Shown here: piece after piece, positions 1 to 6,603 of the stretch | Layout of the letters: every line of letters starts with the position of its first letter | Numbering within the stretch: position 1 is the first letter of the stretch | Translations under genes and position numbers: made by a program | Source: Prevotella sp. UBA2809 | Lineage (GTDB): Bacteria; Bacteroidota; Bacteroidia; Bacteroidales; Bacteroidaceae | Length of the DNA stretch: 22,646 bases | Direction: 5' to 3' | NCBI GenBank assembly: GCA_002351725.1 | Contig: DEHD01000039.1 | Span: forward strand, 145,700 to 168,345 | Notes under the pieces: model-generated | Database searches by the model: none | The model's input: only the letters and a program-made list of their open reading frames with translations | Told to the model about the DNA's origin: nothing

Positions 1-327
1 GCAGTCAATGTCAAGGAGAGTGATAAAGCCTACACGATGGAGCTTGCAGCCCCTGGCATCAAGAAGGAATACTGTCGCGTAAGCATCAATGACGAGGGCA
101 ACCTCACCATCGCCATTGAGAACAAACAGGAACACAAGCATGAGGACAAGCACCATCACTATCTGCGCCGTGAGTTCAGTTACTCAAACTACGAGCAGAA
201 CTACGTGTTGCCTGATGACGTTGTGAAGGACAAGATCTCTGCCAAAGTGGAGGACGGCATCCTGACCATCACCATGCCGAAGACCGAGCCGAAGGAGAAA
301 GTCACCAAGGCCATCGAGGTCTCGTAA
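1..327 (+). CDS. Small heat-shock protein, Hsp20/alpha-crystallin family (5' end missing)
   Basis: The frame is open from base 1 to the TAA at 325-327, so the gene starts before the window and the ATG at 37 is internal. The visible 108 residues are the alpha-crystallin domain and C-terminal tail: ELAAPGI near the start, a His/Lys-rich stretch (EHKHEDKHHH), LRREFSYS, then the characteristic LPDDV...KVEDGILTITMPK segment, and a terminal I-x-V motif (AIEVS) that in this family docks into neighbouring subunits. Proteins of this family are ATP-independent cytoplasmic holdases that keep unfolding proteins soluble. Two hairpin terminators follow directly. The promoter and N-terminal arm lie outside the window, so regulation cannot be judged. 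Confidence 0.93.
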   Translation, partial: AVNVKESDKAYTMELAAPGIKKEYCRVSINDEGNLTIAIENKQEHKHEDKHHHYLRREFSYSNYEQNYVLPDDVVKDKISAKVEDGILTITMPKTEPKEKVTKAIEVS

Positions 328-356
328 CAGACGTTGATTAACCGCATAAATAAAGG

Positions 357-389
357 GAGCAGCATCCTATCGGGTGTTGCTCTTTTTTT
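357..389 (+). terminator. Rho-independent terminator of the Hsp20 gene
   Basis: GAGCAGCATCC (357-367) pairs with GGGTGTTGCTC (372-382) through an 11-bp stem with two G-T wobbles and a TATC loop, followed by a run of seven T (383-389). It lies 29 nt after the Hsp20 stop codon. Confidence 0.9.
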
Positions 390-420
390 ATGATAGAGTT
401 CTCCATCCTGAAGCGCTTAA

Positions 421-458
421 AAAGAATCCTGTAGGTCAACGGCTTACAGGATTTTTCT
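421..458. terminator. Second hairpin terminator, possibly bidirectional
   Basis: GAATCCTGTA (424-433) pairs with TACAGGATTT (445-454). A flanking A-run on the left pairs with the T-rich right side, and the T-tract continues to about 462. Because the left flank is A-rich, the structure could also terminate minus-strand transcription, though no minus-strand gene reads into it here. It looks like a back-up terminator insulating sod from the heat-shock gene. Confidence 0.75.
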
Positions 459-520
459 TTTTCTCACATTTCATAATTGCACTCATTTTCCACCCAAATC
501 CCTAAATATAGGCATTTATG

Positions 521-573
521 ATTATTTAACCACGAAAAATAGGTATTAAACTTATGTTTGTATTATATTTGCA
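521..573 (+). promoter_or_regulatory. sod promoter with conserved 53-bp block
   Basis: A Bacteroidetes -7 element TATATTTG lies at 564-571, about 30 nt before the sod ATG. No TTTG is present at the -33 position; instead ATAGG (539-543) sits 20 nt upstream of the -7 box. The whole block, from ATTATTTAACC (521-531) through CGAAAA to TTTGCA (568-573), recurs with the same total length upstream of murQ at 3307-3359. Confidence 0.75.
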
Positions 574-600
574 ACGGATTAACTAAAAAACAAATAATGT

Positions 601-1182
601 ATGGGAAAATTTGAATTGATAGCTTTGCCGTATGCGATGGAGGCACTGGAACCTGTTATTAGCAGACAGACACTGGAGTTTCATCATGGTAGGCACTTGG
701 CTGCTTATGTAAACAACCTGAATGGTCTGCTGCCTGGAAGCGGGTTTGAGGACGTTGCACTTGAGGAGATAGTATGCAGGGCTATGGGAGGAATACTTAA
801 CAATGCAGGACAGATACTGAACCACGAATTGTACTTTAAGCAGTTTACAGGCAAGCCTGATAAGACAGAGCCAACGGGAGCGTTAGCTGAGGCTATAGTA
901 CGCGACTTCGGATCGTTCGATGCTTTCAAAGAGGCTTTCCAAAAATCTGGTGCAACTCTTTTTGGCAGCGGATGGGTTTGGCTTTCGGCCGATAAAGATG
1001 GAAAACTCGTGATTACCCAAGAAACGAATGCCTCTAACCCCATTCAGAAAGGATTGAAACCGCTACTCACGTTCGATGTTTGGGAACATGCCTACTATCT
1101 GGACTATCAGAACCGTCGCCCCGACCACCTTGCTGCCTTGTGGCAGATTGTTGATTGGGACGTGATAGAGAAGCGGTATTAA
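601..1182 (+). CDS. sodB: Superoxide dismutase, Fe/Mn family (Fe-type residues)
   Basis: This 193-residue cytoplasmic enzyme disproportionates superoxide to oxygen and peroxide. Length and sequence match the Porphyromonas/Bacteroides SODs. The metal ligands are all present: H28 (FHHGRH), H75 (LNHELYF), D159 and H163 (FDVWEHAYY). Gln71, from the N-terminal half (NNAGQ), occupies the FeSOD-type second-sphere position, as opposed to the MnSOD arrangement. Thr157, two residues before the aspartate ligand, matches E. coli FeSOD; the cambialistic P. gingivalis enzyme has Gly there, and replacing that Gly by Thr is known to shift activity towards iron, so Fe preference is inferred. The start at 601 follows a TATATTTG promoter. 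The stop codon overlaps the stop of the convergent downstream gene (1179-1182), leaving no space for a terminator. The symbol assumes Fe preference. Confidence 0.95.
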   Translation: MGKFELIALPYAMEALEPVISRQTLEFHHGRHLAAYVNNLNGLLPGSGFEDVALEEIVCRAMGGILNNAGQILNHELYFKQFTGKPDKTEPTGALAEAIVRDFGSFDAFKEAFQKSGATLFGSGWVWLSADKDGKLVITQETNASNPIQKGLKPLLTFDVWEHAYYLDYQNRRPDHLAALWQIVDWDVIEKRY

Positions 1183-1958
1183 TTCTTCTCCGTCATGTAT
1201 TTCCAGTAACGGCGCGGCATATCGTTGAGTTGCTTCTTGGGATTCATGCGCTCTTTAATGCAGATGGCCTTAAAGTAAGTGCGCCAGAGATCCTGAAACA
1301 TCTTATCGGTATCGCTTAACACATCGGCATCGAGTTTACCGTTACTCAGGTCGAATGGTACGGCAGCCTCATTCTCAAAGGTGATACGGATGGGGGCTGC
1401 CGTACCATCGTAATAGTATCCGTAGTGGCGATGGGCATCGTAAATGAGCCAAGGCTGATCGTTGAAGCGGTCTTGAAAGTGGTCGATAATGAGCGGCAAC
1501 ACATTGTGATCGGGCGACACCACGGCCAGATAGGTACCATCCTTAGCTTTCTGGAATCGGATGAACTGCTTCATGCGCAGTTGCTCGTGCAGCACGCGCC
1601 TACAACTGTTGCGCACCTCAAGCACATCAGGGTCGCTGGCATTACGTTCTAACTCACTGACCTTCAGACGAAACACCTTGCAGATAAAGTTGAACAACGG
1701 CTGATTGAGCGTGCGCTCCTCCGACTGCCAACTAACAGAAATCATGCGCATTCCATCTTTAGAAAGGTATTTCTCCAGTCCTTTCCAAACGCGTTCGGCA
1801 TGCTCGCTATCTGTTATCACATGGTGGGGCTCATCGGCAAACAAGGGCAGTTGGTCGCCCTCTGCCAACAGGTATTCTGGCTGTTGTTTCAGAAAGAAAC
1901 TGTCGAACACAGCCGTCAACAGTCCATCAAGGGTATTATCAAAAACGTAAACCGTCAT
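1179..1958 (-). CDS. TIGR03915/DUF4130 family putative DNA metabolism protein
   Basis: This 259-residue protein matches the family found next to TIGR03916 radical SAM proteins and, in other bacteria, fused to a uracil-DNA-glycosylase-family domain. Recognisable signatures are the N-terminal VFDNTLDGLLTAVFD, an internal RMKQFIRFQKA, SPDHNVLPLIIDHFQDRF followed by WLIYDAHRHYGYYYDG, and the C-terminal ICIKERMNPKKQLNDMPRRYWKY. The biochemical role is not established; a part in DNA repair or modification is inferred from family fusions and gene pairing. Its ATG overlaps the TGA of the upstream radical SAM gene (ATGA, 1955-1958), which implies translational coupling. Its stop overlaps that of sod on the other strand. 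No fused glycosylase domain is present here. Confidence 0.88.
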   Translation of the reverse strand: MTVYVFDNTLDGLLTAVFDSFFLKQQPEYLLAEGDQLPLFADEPHHVITDSEHAERVWKGLEKYLSKDGMRMISVSWQSEERTLNQPLFNFICKVFRLKVSELERNASDPDVLEVRNSCRRVLHEQLRMKQFIRFQKAKDGTYLAVVSPDHNVLPLIIDHFQDRFNDQPWLIYDAHRHYGYYYDGTAAPIRITFENEAAVPFDLSNGKLDADVLSDTDKMFQDLWRTYFKAICIKERMNPKKQLNDMPRRYWKYMTEKN

Positions 1959-3259
1959 TGTCCTTCCTCGTTGTCATCCTTGAAATCCAGCATCAGCTGT
2001 TGTTCGGCAGCAGCCCGTTTCTGCTGAGCTTTTGAGAGCAGCATGGGGCGCAGACGCTCTGGGCGAATCTCATTAATGCCGATGATGGGCTGCGAGAAAC
2101 TTGAAGTAAGTTCGCCGCAGGTTATGAAATACTTGGCTTTCTTCAGCACCACACCCATCTTTTTAAGATGATAGCTGGTTACACGGTTGAACCGGCGGCT
2201 GTTTACTATGAGCAAAGCGCTCTTTACGCCAATGCCTGGTACACGAAGAATTTCCTCATAAGGAGCACTGTTGATATCAACAGGAAAGAACTCCGGATGC
2301 CGCAAAGCCCAACCTAATTTTGGGTCTACGTCAAGGTCGAGATGGGCATGCTTGTCGTCTACAATCTCATCAACCTTGAAATGGTAGAATCGCATCAGCC
2401 AATCGGCCTGATACAGGCGGTTCTCTCGCACCAGCGGCGGCTGTTTGAGTACAGGCAGTCGAGGATCGTAGGTATTCACACTCACATAGCCAGAGTAATA
2501 CACTCGCCGCATGGTGGGTTGCTGATACATGGCGGAGGACATTTTCAGGATATCGAGGTCGGTCTCCTTAGTGGCCCCCACAATCATCTGTGTAGATTGT
2601 CCGGCAGGAACGAATCTTGGCGCATGCCGGTACTTCTTGCGATCCTCCTTATTCTCAAGCACGCCTTGCTGAATCTGCGACATAGGCAGAAAGATGCTCT
2701 TATGATTCTTCTCGGGCGCAAGAGCTTTGAGCGACTCCTCTTTCGGTATCTCGATATTGATGCTCATTCGGTCGGCATAACGACCTGCTTCCTGAAGCAG
2801 TTCTTGCGAAGCACCCGGAATGGTCTTCAGATGAATATAGCCATTAAAGCGATGCACGGTGCAAAGGTCGCGCACAATGGCCGTCAGTCGCTCCATCGTA
2901 TAGTCAGGATTGCGAACCACACCACTCGACAGGAACAATCCCTCGATATAATTGCGGCGATAGAACTCCATGACGATTTCCTCGAGTTCCGACACCGAGA
3001 GCGTAGCACGCTTAATATCGTTAGTGCGGCGGTTGATGCAGTAGGCGCAGTCGTACATGCAGTAGTTGGTCAGCATCACCTTCAGCAGCGATATACAACG
3101 GCCATCGTCGGCAAAGGAGTGGCAGATGCCCACACCACCAACCGTGGAGCCCACCATGCCCTTCTTACCTGAGCGCACCGTGCCACTCGACGAACACGAC
3201 ACATCGTACTTCGCCGACTCAGCAAGAATTCGCAACTTCTCCATTGTATTCTCGGTCAT
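1955..3259 (-). CDS. Radical SAM protein, putative DNA modification/repair (TIGR03916 family)
   Basis: From the ATG at 3259 this is 434 residues. It carries the radical SAM iron-sulfur motif C67-x3-C71-x2-C74 (NYCMYDCAYCINR), the N-terminal family signature (KYDVSCSSSG), and a C-terminal helix-hairpin-helix at about 328-356 (INSAPYEEILRVPGIGVKSA), a non-specific DNA-binding element. The tail has QQLMLDF, which resembles a sliding-clamp-binding peptide. The frame is open up to a TTG at 3277, but that codon lies in the gene's own -7 box (TACCTTTG, 3274-3267), so translation must begin at ATG 3259 or, giving a leader, at ATG 3244 (MEKLRILAES), which fits the family start better. It forms a two-gene operon with the DUF4130-like partner (4-nt overlap). 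The substrate is unknown. Confidence 0.88.
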   Translation of the reverse strand: MTENTMEKLRILAESAKYDVSCSSSGTVRSGKKGMVGSTVGGVGICHSFADDGRCISLLKVMLTNYCMYDCAYCINRRTNDIKRATLSVSELEEIVMEFYRRNYIEGLFLSSGVVRNPDYTMERLTAIVRDLCTVHRFNGYIHLKTIPGASQELLQEAGRYADRMSINIEIPKEESLKALAPEKNHKSIFLPMSQIQQGVLENKEDRKKYRHAPRFVPAGQSTQMIVGATKETDLDILKMSSAMYQQPTMRRVYYSGYVSVNTYDPRLPVLKQPPLVRENRLYQADWLMRFYHFKVDEIVDDKHAHLDLDVDPKLGWALRHPEFFPVDINSAPYEEILRVPGIGVKSALLIVNSRRFNRVTSYHLKKMGVVLKKAKYFITCGELTSSFSQPIIGINEIRPERLRPMLLSKAQQKRAAAEQQLMLDFKDDNEEGQ

Positions 3260-3266
3260 ACGGCTG

Positions 3267-3274
3267 CAAAGGTA
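3267..3274 (-). promoter_or_regulatory. -7 box of the radical SAM operon
   Basis: Read on the minus strand, TACCTTTG (3274 to 3267) is a perfect TAnnTTTG element followed by CA, placing the transcription start around 3260. No clear -33 TTTG is seen at the usual distance. Confidence 0.65.
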
Positions 3275-3306
3275 CAAAAACTATCTGATATATATTCCAT
3301 TTAGCA

Positions 3307-3359
3307 TTATTTAACCCCGAAAAGATAGGCTACGTCTTGCGTTTGTATTACCTTTGCAG
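3307..3359 (+). promoter_or_regulatory. murQ promoter with conserved 53-bp block
   Basis: The -7 element TACCTTTG is at 3350-3357 and ATAGG (3326-3330) sits 19 nt upstream, where a -33 element would be. The block shares ATTATTTAACC, CGAAAA, ATAGG and GTTTGTATTA..TTTGCA with the sod promoter (521-573), with the same end-to-end length. It is divergent from the radical SAM operon promoter about 75 nt away. Confidence 0.75.
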
Positions 3360-3373
3360 TCAAATTTGCAGAA

Positions 3374-4183
3374 GTGAGGATAGAGGATAAAATCACAGAA
3401 CAGCCCTCGCACTACGATCATCTTGAAAAGATGGAAGCAGGCGAGATTCTTGAGGCCATCAACCGCGAGGACAGGTTGGTAGCCGAGGCTGTGCATGCTG
3501 TGATTCCGCAGATAACGGCGCTGGTGGAGGCCATAGAACCAAGGATGAAGCGGGGAGGCCGGCTGTTTTATGTCGGTGCAGGAACCAGCGGGCGCCTTGG
3601 TGTGCTCGATGCCAGCGAGCTGCCACCCACATTCGGCGTTTCACCCGACTGGGTGGTGGGCATAATAGCCGGTGGCGATGAGGCGTTGAGACGTGCAGTA
3701 GAGAATGCCGAGGATGATGCCATACGTGGTTGGCAGGATCTGGAGGCCTACAAACCTTCAGCCGATGACAGCGTGATAGGCATAGCAGCATCGGGCACCA
3801 CTCCTTACGTTATCGGAGCTATTGAGGGGGCCCGAAAACAGGGCCTCCTTACAGGCTGCATCACCAGCAATCCTAACACGCCACTTGCCGCAGCTGCCGA
3901 ATATCCCATAGAGACGATTGTCGGACCCGAGTTCGTTACAGGTTCAAGTCGCATGAAGAGCGGCACTGCCCAGAAGATGGTGCTGAATATGATTTCAACA
4001 TCGCTGATGATAAAGATGGGCCGAGTAGAGGGCAATCGCATGGTTAAGATGCAGCTTACTAACGAGAAGCTTATCGACCGCGGCACACGTATGATTGCTG
4101 AATCGATGAATCTGTCATACGACGAAGCCCGCCGCCGCCTCCTCGAAGCTGGAAGTGTAGATAAAGTATTAAGGAAAAAATAA
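3374..4183 (+). CDS. murQ: N-acetylmuramic acid 6-phosphate etherase
   Basis: The enzyme cleaves the lactyl ether of MurNAc-6-phosphate to give GlcNAc-6-phosphate and D-lactate in peptidoglycan recycling and MurNAc catabolism; it is cytoplasmic. Its SIS-fold signatures are all present: YVGAGTSGRLGVLDASELPP (66-85), IAASGTTPYVIGA, and GPEFVTGSSRMKSGTAQKM followed by VLNMISTSLM. The residues matching the E. coli catalytic glutamates Glu83 and Glu114 are E82 and E113. At 269 residues it is about 30 shorter than the E. coli enzyme, lacking the last C-terminal helices. The GTG start at 3374 is supported because VRIEDKITE lines up with the E. coli N-terminus (MQLEKMITE) and because the promoter -7 box ends only 16 nt upstream, leaving a very short leader. 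A transporter gene follows after 21 nt, probably in the same transcript. Confidence 0.95.
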   Translation: MRIEDKITEQPSHYDHLEKMEAGEILEAINREDRLVAEAVHAVIPQITALVEAIEPRMKRGGRLFYVGAGTSGRLGVLDASELPPTFGVSPDWVVGIIAGGDEALRRAVENAEDDAIRGWQDLEAYKPSADDSVIGIAASGTTPYVIGAIEGARKQGLLTGCITSNPNTPLAAAAEYPIETIVGPEFVTGSSRMKSGTAQKMVLNMISTSLMIKMGRVEGNRMVKMQLTNEKLIDRGTRMIAESMNLSYDEARRRLLEAGSVDKVLRKK

Positions 4184-4204
4184 TGTGTTTTATATAACTA
4201 AACA

Positions 4205-5125
4205 ATGACTTACATAGGAGAATTAATTTCAATTGGTGTGGCTTTCTCTTGGACAGCTACTGCGCTGCTTAGCGAATTTGGCAGCAAACGATTAGGAAAT
4301 CTTACACTTAACGTATTACGTATGGCCCTTGCTCTGGTGTTCTCGCTGATGATGTTTATGGTTGTTTCAGGCTCACCGTTCCCTGCCGGCGCCACGCCTG
4401 AGGCTATGGGATGGATGCTGCTGTCGGGACTTGTAGGATATGTGATCGGCGACTTCTGCCTGTTTCAGTGCTATATCATCATTGGTTCGCGCTACGGCCA
4501 GCTGTTTATGACGCTGGCGCCACTGGCTGCAGCCTTGATGGCATGGATCACACTTGGTCAGCATCTGTCGGGCTCGGCTCTGCTTGCCATGTTCATCACC
4601 TTGTTGGGTATCAGCATCTCTGTTCTTGGCCGAGGCGAGCATCACAAGGTGTCGCTCAAGTTGCCGCTCAACGGCGTACTATTTGCCATCGGTGCCGCTA
4701 TGTGCCAAGGTATCGGACTGGTACTTAGTAAGATAGGTATGGACCACTACCAAGCTGCTGCCGATATGCCTGAATGGCTTGTGCCCTTCAGTGCCAATTT
4801 CTATCGCTGCGTGGCTGGCGTCATCGGGTTCACTGCCCTACTCTATTTCCGCAAGGGGCTTGAACCGCTGCGCGAGGCGATGCACGATAAGAAAGGACTC
4901 TCGGTTGCTCTGGCCACCACCATCTTCGGACCTTTTGTTGGTGTAGGTTTCTCGCTGATGGCTGTACAGTACACGGCTGCCGGCATCGCCTCTACACTTA
5001 TGGCGATGACACCTATTATTATTCTGTTGCCGTCATACTGGCTCTTCAAGCAGAAGATTACCTGGCGTGCCGTTCTCGGCGCTGTTATATCAGTAGTGGG
5101 CGTAAGCTTGTTTTTCCTGGCATAA
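4205..5125 (+). CDS. EamA/DMT-superfamily inner-membrane transporter
   Basis: A 306-residue, almost entirely hydrophobic protein with about ten predicted membrane helices in two repeats, the layout of the EamA (DUF6) drug/metabolite transporter family. The first half opens with ELISIGVAFSWTATALLSEFGSKR. The second begins at NGVLFAIGAAMCQGIGLVLSKIG and ends in the typical MAMTPIIILLPSYWLFKQKITWRAVLGAVISVVGVSLFF. The family exports or imports small metabolites such as amino acids or sugars; the substrate cannot be read from sequence. It lies 21 nt behind murQ, so co-transcription is likely, and a role in handling cell-wall-derived metabolites is possible but only inferred from position. No convincing terminator follows in the next 148 nt. 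Confidence 0.9.
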   Translation: MTYIGELISIGVAFSWTATALLSEFGSKRLGNLTLNVLRMALALVFSLMMFMVVSGSPFPAGATPEAMGWMLLSGLVGYVIGDFCLFQCYIIIGSRYGQLFMTLAPLAAALMAWITLGQHLSGSALLAMFITLLGISISVLGRGEHHKVSLKLPLNGVLFAIGAAMCQGIGLVLSKIGMDHYQAAADMPEWLVPFSANFYRCVAGVIGFTALLYFRKGLEPLREAMHDKKGLSVALATTIFGPFVGVGFSLMAVQYTAAGIASTLMAMTPIIILLPSYWLFKQKITWRAVLGAVISVVGVSLFFLA

Positions 5126-5219
5126 ACAGGCTCTACGCGCCTAATTCTTCTTGAAGTAGTCGTTATGATACAAATTAGAATTGAAACTTCCAAGTTTTAA
5201 TAAAAAAACGTTGATTTTC

Positions 5220-5250
5220 TTGCGTAGATTAGAGGAAAATCGTATATTTG
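5220..5250 (+). promoter_or_regulatory. Promoter of the AraC-type regulator gene
   Basis: A -33 TTG (5220-5222) and a -7 TATATTTG (5243-5250) are separated by 20 nt, the normal Bacteroidetes spacing; the ATG follows at 5274. No good copy of the 21-bp-spaced direct repeat found at 6481 is visible here, so autoregulation through that motif is not supported. Confidence 0.75.
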
Positions 5251-5273
5251 TCCCCAAAAACTAAAATATTACG

Positions 5274-6455
5274 ATGCCTATTGAGCACATATCGGCTGAG
5301 GTGATACTGTTTTTTATCATCTATGGTGTTACGGGAGTGATACCACTTATCGCCGCTGTCTACCTGCTGCTGCGCCTGGGCAATGCCTTTGCGCCGGGTG
5401 TAGAGCCGCCGGTAAGATTGCGCCGCTGGGCAGCATCGTTCTTTGTCGTATCATCTCTGGGCCATGTATGGTGGTATCTGTTCTACCTCTATTCAGGCGA
5501 CGTTAATTCTGCGGCGTATGTGCTGGTGGCCGTACTCGACTGCGTGGAATTGCTCATCACGATGGCAGGCACCTTGCTGGCCATGCTTCAAGACCGCCGT
5601 CGGCCTGTCTGGCCAGCGCTTGTTGCTTTGGTTCCGCTTTTGGCGTTTGGAGGCATACAGTTGTTCTACCCCAATCAGTACTTCATACAGATTATCACCG
5701 CATATATACTTTCTATCTATGTGCTGTTCTCGGTGTATATGGTGTTTGCCGTCAGGCGCTACGGCCGCTGGCTGAACGACAACTATGCCGATCTGGAGAA
5801 TAAAAGGGTGTGGCTCAGTCAGGTGGTATCGCTCGCTTTCCTGTTCCTGCTCATCATCTATGCATTGGTCGATACCGACATGATTCTGCTCTACGTGCTG
5901 CATCTGGTCGAGATCATACTCTTTGCCCTCCTGCTGTGGCGCGTAGAAACCCTGCCACTCCTGGCCGAGCCCAGTACCGATGATGATTGTGGCGAGTCCA
6001 GCCTCGAGAGCATCGAGGAGGCCCCCGCAGAGCCCGAGCCATCCGATCCAGAGTTGGCTACAGAAGCGGATTCATCAAATCTCTCACCTCTAGCTTCTCA
6101 AAAGGGTTCCCTCGACCTTTCCCAGATCGAGCAGCTGCTGGCCGAGCACTGTGTGGATACCAAGCTTTATCTGCAGCACGACCTCACGCTGCAGCAGCTG
6201 GCCCAGACCATTGGTATCAACCGTTTCTACCTCAGCCAGTATTTCTCACGTCAGAGCATTACTTATAATACCTATATTAATAATCTGCGCATCAACTACT
6301 TCATCAGCCGCTATCAGGAGGTTGTCAAGACCCAACGCGCCTTCACAGTTCAGCAGCTGGCCAGCGAGAGTGGCTATCGCAGTTACAGCACCTTCAGTCT
6401 CGCCTTCAAGCAGCGCATGGGCCAGACTGTTTCAACCTGGATGCACGATAATTGA
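5274..6455 (+). CDS. Membrane-anchored AraC-family transcriptional regulator
   Basis: A 393-residue protein in three parts. Residues about 10-222 hold seven predicted membrane segments with the loop signatures GNAFA (36-40), HVWWY (64-68), LLAMLQDRRRP (101-111) and YGRWLNDNYADLE (163-175). Residues 232-275 form an acidic, Pro/Ser-rich linker. Residues about 281-393 are an AraC-type DNA-binding domain with two helix-turn-helix units (LTLQQLAQTIGINRFYLSQY and FTVQQLASESGYRSYSTFSL). It should sit in the inner membrane and act as a one-component sensor that activates genes from the membrane. Its membrane half is homologous, almost in register, to the protein at 8692-9399. Direct repeats 26 nt after its stop codon are its most likely binding site. 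The ligand is unknown. Confidence 0.92.
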   Translation: MPIEHISAEVILFFIIYGVTGVIPLIAAVYLLLRLGNAFAPGVEPPVRLRRWAASFFVVSSLGHVWWYLFYLYSGDVNSAAYVLVAVLDCVELLITMAGTLLAMLQDRRRPVWPALVALVPLLAFGGIQLFYPNQYFIQIITAYILSIYVLFSVYMVFAVRRYGRWLNDNYADLENKRVWLSQVVSLAFLFLLIIYALVDTDMILLYVLHLVEIILFALLLWRVETLPLLAEPSTDDDCGESSLESIEEAPAEPEPSDPELATEADSSNLSPLASQKGSLDLSQIEQLLAEHCVDTKLYLQHDLTLQQLAQTIGINRFYLSQYFSRQSITYNTYINNLRINYFISRYQEVVKTQRAFTVQQLASESGYRSYSTFSLAFKQRMGQTVSTWMHDN

Positions 6456-6480
6456 ATAATATGTAATTCCTACACTCGTC

Positions 6481-6516
6481 TTTCAAAATATGCAATAATT
6501 GTTTCAAAATCTGCAA
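6481..6516 (+). promoter_or_regulatory. Direct-repeat operator, probable AraC-type binding site 1
   Basis: TTTCAAAATATGCAA (6481-6495) and TTTCAAAATCTGCAA (6502-6516) are 14/15 identical with starts exactly 21 bp apart, that is on the same face of the helix. AraC-family dimers typically bind such tandem half-sites. The same pair recurs at 22511-22546. Assignment to the adjacent regulator is inferred. Confidence 0.8.
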
Positions 6517-6542
6517 AATCTTACTTTGCAGGTGTCTTAGCT

Positions 6543-6558
6543 ATTGCATAATTCGAAA
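6543..6558 (-). promoter_or_regulatory. Inverted third half-site overlapping the -33 element
   Basis: On the minus strand this reads TTTCGAATTATGCAAT and matches TTTCAAAATATGCAAT (6481-6496) at 14 of 16 positions. It covers the -33 TTG (6544-6546) of the operon promoter, so occupation could block or recruit RNA polymerase. Confidence 0.55.
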
Positions 6559-6574
6559 ATCTTTCTTATATTTG
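6544..6574 (+). promoter_or_regulatory. Promoter of the six-gene surface-protein operon
   Basis: A -33 TTG (6544-6546) and a -7 TATATTTG (6567-6574) are separated by 20 nt; the first ATG is at 6604. It lies downstream of the direct-repeat operator. Confidence 0.75.
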
Positions 6575-6603
6575 CGCCAAAGATAACTAAAACCTTTTGA
6601 CGT

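Noticed and set aside
557..560. TTTG just before the sod -7 box (and at 3343-3346 before murQ) as a -33 element
   Set aside because: Only 3 nt separate it from the -7 box; the -33 element should be about 20 nt upstream.
2342..3172. Plus-strand open frame of 276 codons over the radical SAM gene
   Set aside because: Lies opposite the CxxxCxxC and helix-hairpin-helix coding region; the His-rich translation resembles nothing known.
5126..5160. Terminator after the EamA transporter gene
   Set aside because: The only pairing is a 4-bp AGGC/GCCT stem with no T-tract.
5126..5273. AraC-type half-site upstream of the regulator gene (autoregulation)
   Set aside because: Only a short GTTTCAA match on the minus strand near 5180; no second half-site at 21 bp.
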